From: Phyllobacterium zundukense
GTDB taxonomy: Bacteria > Pseudomonadota > Alphaproteobacteria > Rhizobiales > Rhizobiaceae
Assembly: GCF_025452195.1 (NCBI RefSeq)
Contig: NZ_CP104972.1
Span: 620,001 to 684,000, forward strand
Direction: 5' to 3'
Length of the DNA: 64,000 nt
Position 1 is the stretch's first letter. The number at the start of each line of letters is the position of its first letter. The position numbers were made by a program, and so were the translations under genes. This document shows positions 62,634 to 64,000 of the stretch, one piece after another. The notes under the pieces were generated by a model, which saw only the letters and a list, made by a program, of their open reading frames with translations, had not been told where the DNA came from and searched no databases.

Positions 62634-63959
62634 CTAGAAATCAGCGACATTTCCCCATGCGCTGCGGTTTAAGCGCTCCGGCCTGTAGGGAGTTGGATCG
62701 ACTAGCGGTGAACGGCCTGTGATCAGGTCGGCTATCATATGACCGGCACCAGGGCCTATCCCAAAACCATGACCGCTGAATCCAGCTGCAAGAATAAAGC
62801 CTGGTACAGCCTCTATTTCTCCGATCGCAGGGACACCATCCGGTGTGCTATCAATATATCCCGCCCAGCGGTGGGCAATCGGAAACTTGGCTAATTCCGG
62901 TAATAGTTTCTGCGCTCTTTGATAGGTAAGGCGGATCTGTCCTTCATCAGGCTTCGGGTCAAGAATACGATTCTTTTCCATCGGAGTGATGTCATCGAGC
63001 GACCACTTTTTCAACGTTTCATGTCCCTCACACCAGCCGCCAAGCCCACCGGGCGCAAGGCTGCGCCAGCGGCGGATGAACATGGGAACGAACTCGCGGC
63101 TGAACCGCAATTGCTGGGGTGTTGTGTCTACTCGCGCCCGCCCGCTGATCGCCAGAGTATATCCTCCATCCATGCGGCGAGTTATCGATACTTGCGATGT
63201 GTGTAATGCATCAGGCAAGTCAATCGCCCCGGGCGCGACAGAAAGAATAGAAGCACGAACGGCCGCCTGTGGAAAGCGAATGCCCACCTGGTTACAGAAG
63301 GACGAAGCCCACGCGCCACCAGCCATTACCACCGTCTTGGTGCGGATCACTCCGGCTTCTGTGACCACGCCGGTCACCCGTCCTGCACTCAGTTCCAAAC
63401 CGCGGGCCGCGCAATTCTGATGCACTGTGCCTCCAGCCGCCATGATGCCCCTTGCAACAACCGGAACGGCTCTCGACGGATCAGCGACTCCGTCAGTTGG
63501 CGAGAAGACACCACCTTTCCATAAGTTTGCCGTTGTTGTGCTGCGTTCGGCAGCTTCTGCCGCGCTCAGCATATGTGTCTCGACACCAACAGTTTTTGCA
63601 AAATCACGCCATTTCGCCCAGCTGGCTATTTCAGCTTCATCCTGCGAAAGATAGAGCAGCCCGCATCTGCGAAAACCCGTATCCTCGCCGGTTTCCTCAG
63701 CAATCTTATCCCACAACTCAAGACTTCTAGTGGCCATCGGCAGTTCTCGCGCATCGCGGTTCTGTTGACGACACCAGCCCCAGTTGCGGCTCGACTGCTC
63801 GGCAGCAATTCTTCCCTTTTCTAAGAGGGCAACCTTCACACCGCTGCGGGCAAGGTAATAGGCTGTAAATACACCAATAACGCCGCCGCCTATGACGACA
63901 ACATCCGCCTCTGCGGGTAAAGTCGCGCTGGTCTCAATATGCAATAGGGGCGCAGGCAT
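62634..63959 (-). CDS. FAD-dependent amino-acid/amine oxidoreductase (DadA-like)
   Basis: A 441-residue flavoenzyme of the DAO/glycine oxidase fold. The N-terminal dinucleotide site VVVIGGGVIGVFTAYYLARS, the EKGRIAAEQSSRNWGWCRQ segment and the C-terminal VPAIGEIEAVPGFILAAGFSG with HGFGIGPGAG are typical. The SSRNWGWCRQQ motif is often seen in rhizobial FAD-binding oxidoreductases. The substrate is probably a D-amino acid or secondary amine. GGGAG lies before the ATG. It is convergent with the dehydratase gene. Confidence 0.87.
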   Translation of the reverse strand: MPAPLLHIETSATLPAEADVVVIGGGVIGVFTAYYLARSGVKVALLEKGRIAAEQSSRNWGWCRQQNRDARELPMATRSLELWDKIAEETGEDTGFRRCGLLYLSQDEAEIASWAKWRDFAKTVGVETHMLSAAEAAERSTTTANLWKGGVFSPTDGVADPSRAVPVVARGIMAAGGTVHQNCAARGLELSAGRVTGVVTEAGVIRTKTVVMAGGAWASSFCNQVGIRFPQAAVRASILSVAPGAIDLPDALHTSQVSITRRMDGGYTLAISGRARVDTTPQQLRFSREFVPMFIRRWRSLAPGGLGGWCEGHETLKKWSLDDITPMEKNRILDPKPDEGQIRLTYQRAQKLLPELAKFPIAHRWAGYIDSTPDGVPAIGEIEAVPGFILAAGFSGHGFGIGPGAGHMIADLITGRSPLVDPTPYRPERLNRSAWGNVADF

Positions 63960-64000
63960 GGGTACAACTCCCGGTGTTTCTGCATCCTAACGCGGTGAGC

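Overview
The window looks like an accessory, much-rearranged region of a Hyphomicrobiales (rhizobia-like) alphaproteobacterium, chromosomal or on a large secondary replicon. The clues are an HWE-type sensor kinase, DUF982 proteins, rhizobial small proteins, the dmeR-dmeF pair, an alphaproteobacterial-style GGAAC-N16-CGTT promoter and Zur-like boxes. I saw no tRNA, rRNA, CRISPR array or replication origin. Much of the space between genes holds relics of genes: IS6 and IS66 transposases, a tyrosine recombinase, SDRs, a dehalogenase-like hydrolase, a Bug receptor, ParE, a CobW GTPase, a TPR protein, an HWE kinase and VOC fragments. That pattern suggests repeated insertion and decay.

Region 1 (1-5.9 kb): two membrane or glycine-rich microproteins behind a sigma-EcfG-type promoter, a PAS-HWE kinase with a coupled receiver, a DUF982 protein, and a double transglutaminase-like protein, followed by transposase and integrase debris. 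Region 2 (5.9-12.7 kb): an MFS carrier, a 957-residue winged-helix/ATPase/TPR regulator, two SDR oxidoreductases and relics of two more. Region 3 (12.9-24.3 kb): a complete malonate decarboxylase operon on the minus strand (mdcA-C-D-E-G-B-F-H), preceded by an exported alpha/beta hydrolase and by a second large regulator (985 residues) of the same architecture.

Region 4 (24.9-32.99 kb): a Bug-type receptor, an EmrA/EmrB-like efflux pair, Dps, a membrane diguanylate cyclase and several small proteins. Region 5 (33.9-46.9 kb): an AraC regulator divergent from an exported VOC protein and an exported ABM-domain protein, an HdeD/papain-like fusion coupled to an MFS carrier, a run of small secreted proteins (EF-hand, glycine-zipper lipoprotein, DUF4087, LprI-like), a secreted repeat protein, and a LysR/DUF924 pair. 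Region 6 (47-54 kb): a PAS-GAF-GGDEF-EAL protein, paralogues of the small proteins near 32 kb, and a LysR/NmrA pair. Region 7 (54.2-59.1 kb): metal homeostasis, with an AztD-ZinT fusion, AztC, and the dmeR-dmeF nickel/cobalt efflux operon. Region 8 (60.1-64 kb): an A+T-rich pair of amino-acid genes (ornithine-cyclodeaminase and threonine-dehydratase families) and an FAD amine/amino-acid oxidase.

The most unusual signal is a 52-bp promoter element found twice with identical internal spacing, ahead of the exported hydrolase (and possibly the malonate operon) and ahead of dps. Its ATTTAYA direct repeats at a 10-bp period are the kind of site OmpR/PhoB-type winged helices bind, and the window encodes two large regulators with that domain. 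Other items worth attention are the AztD-ZinT fusion without aztAB, the tandem transglutaminase fusion, the HdeD-papain-like fusion and the cysteine-paired secreted repeat protein.
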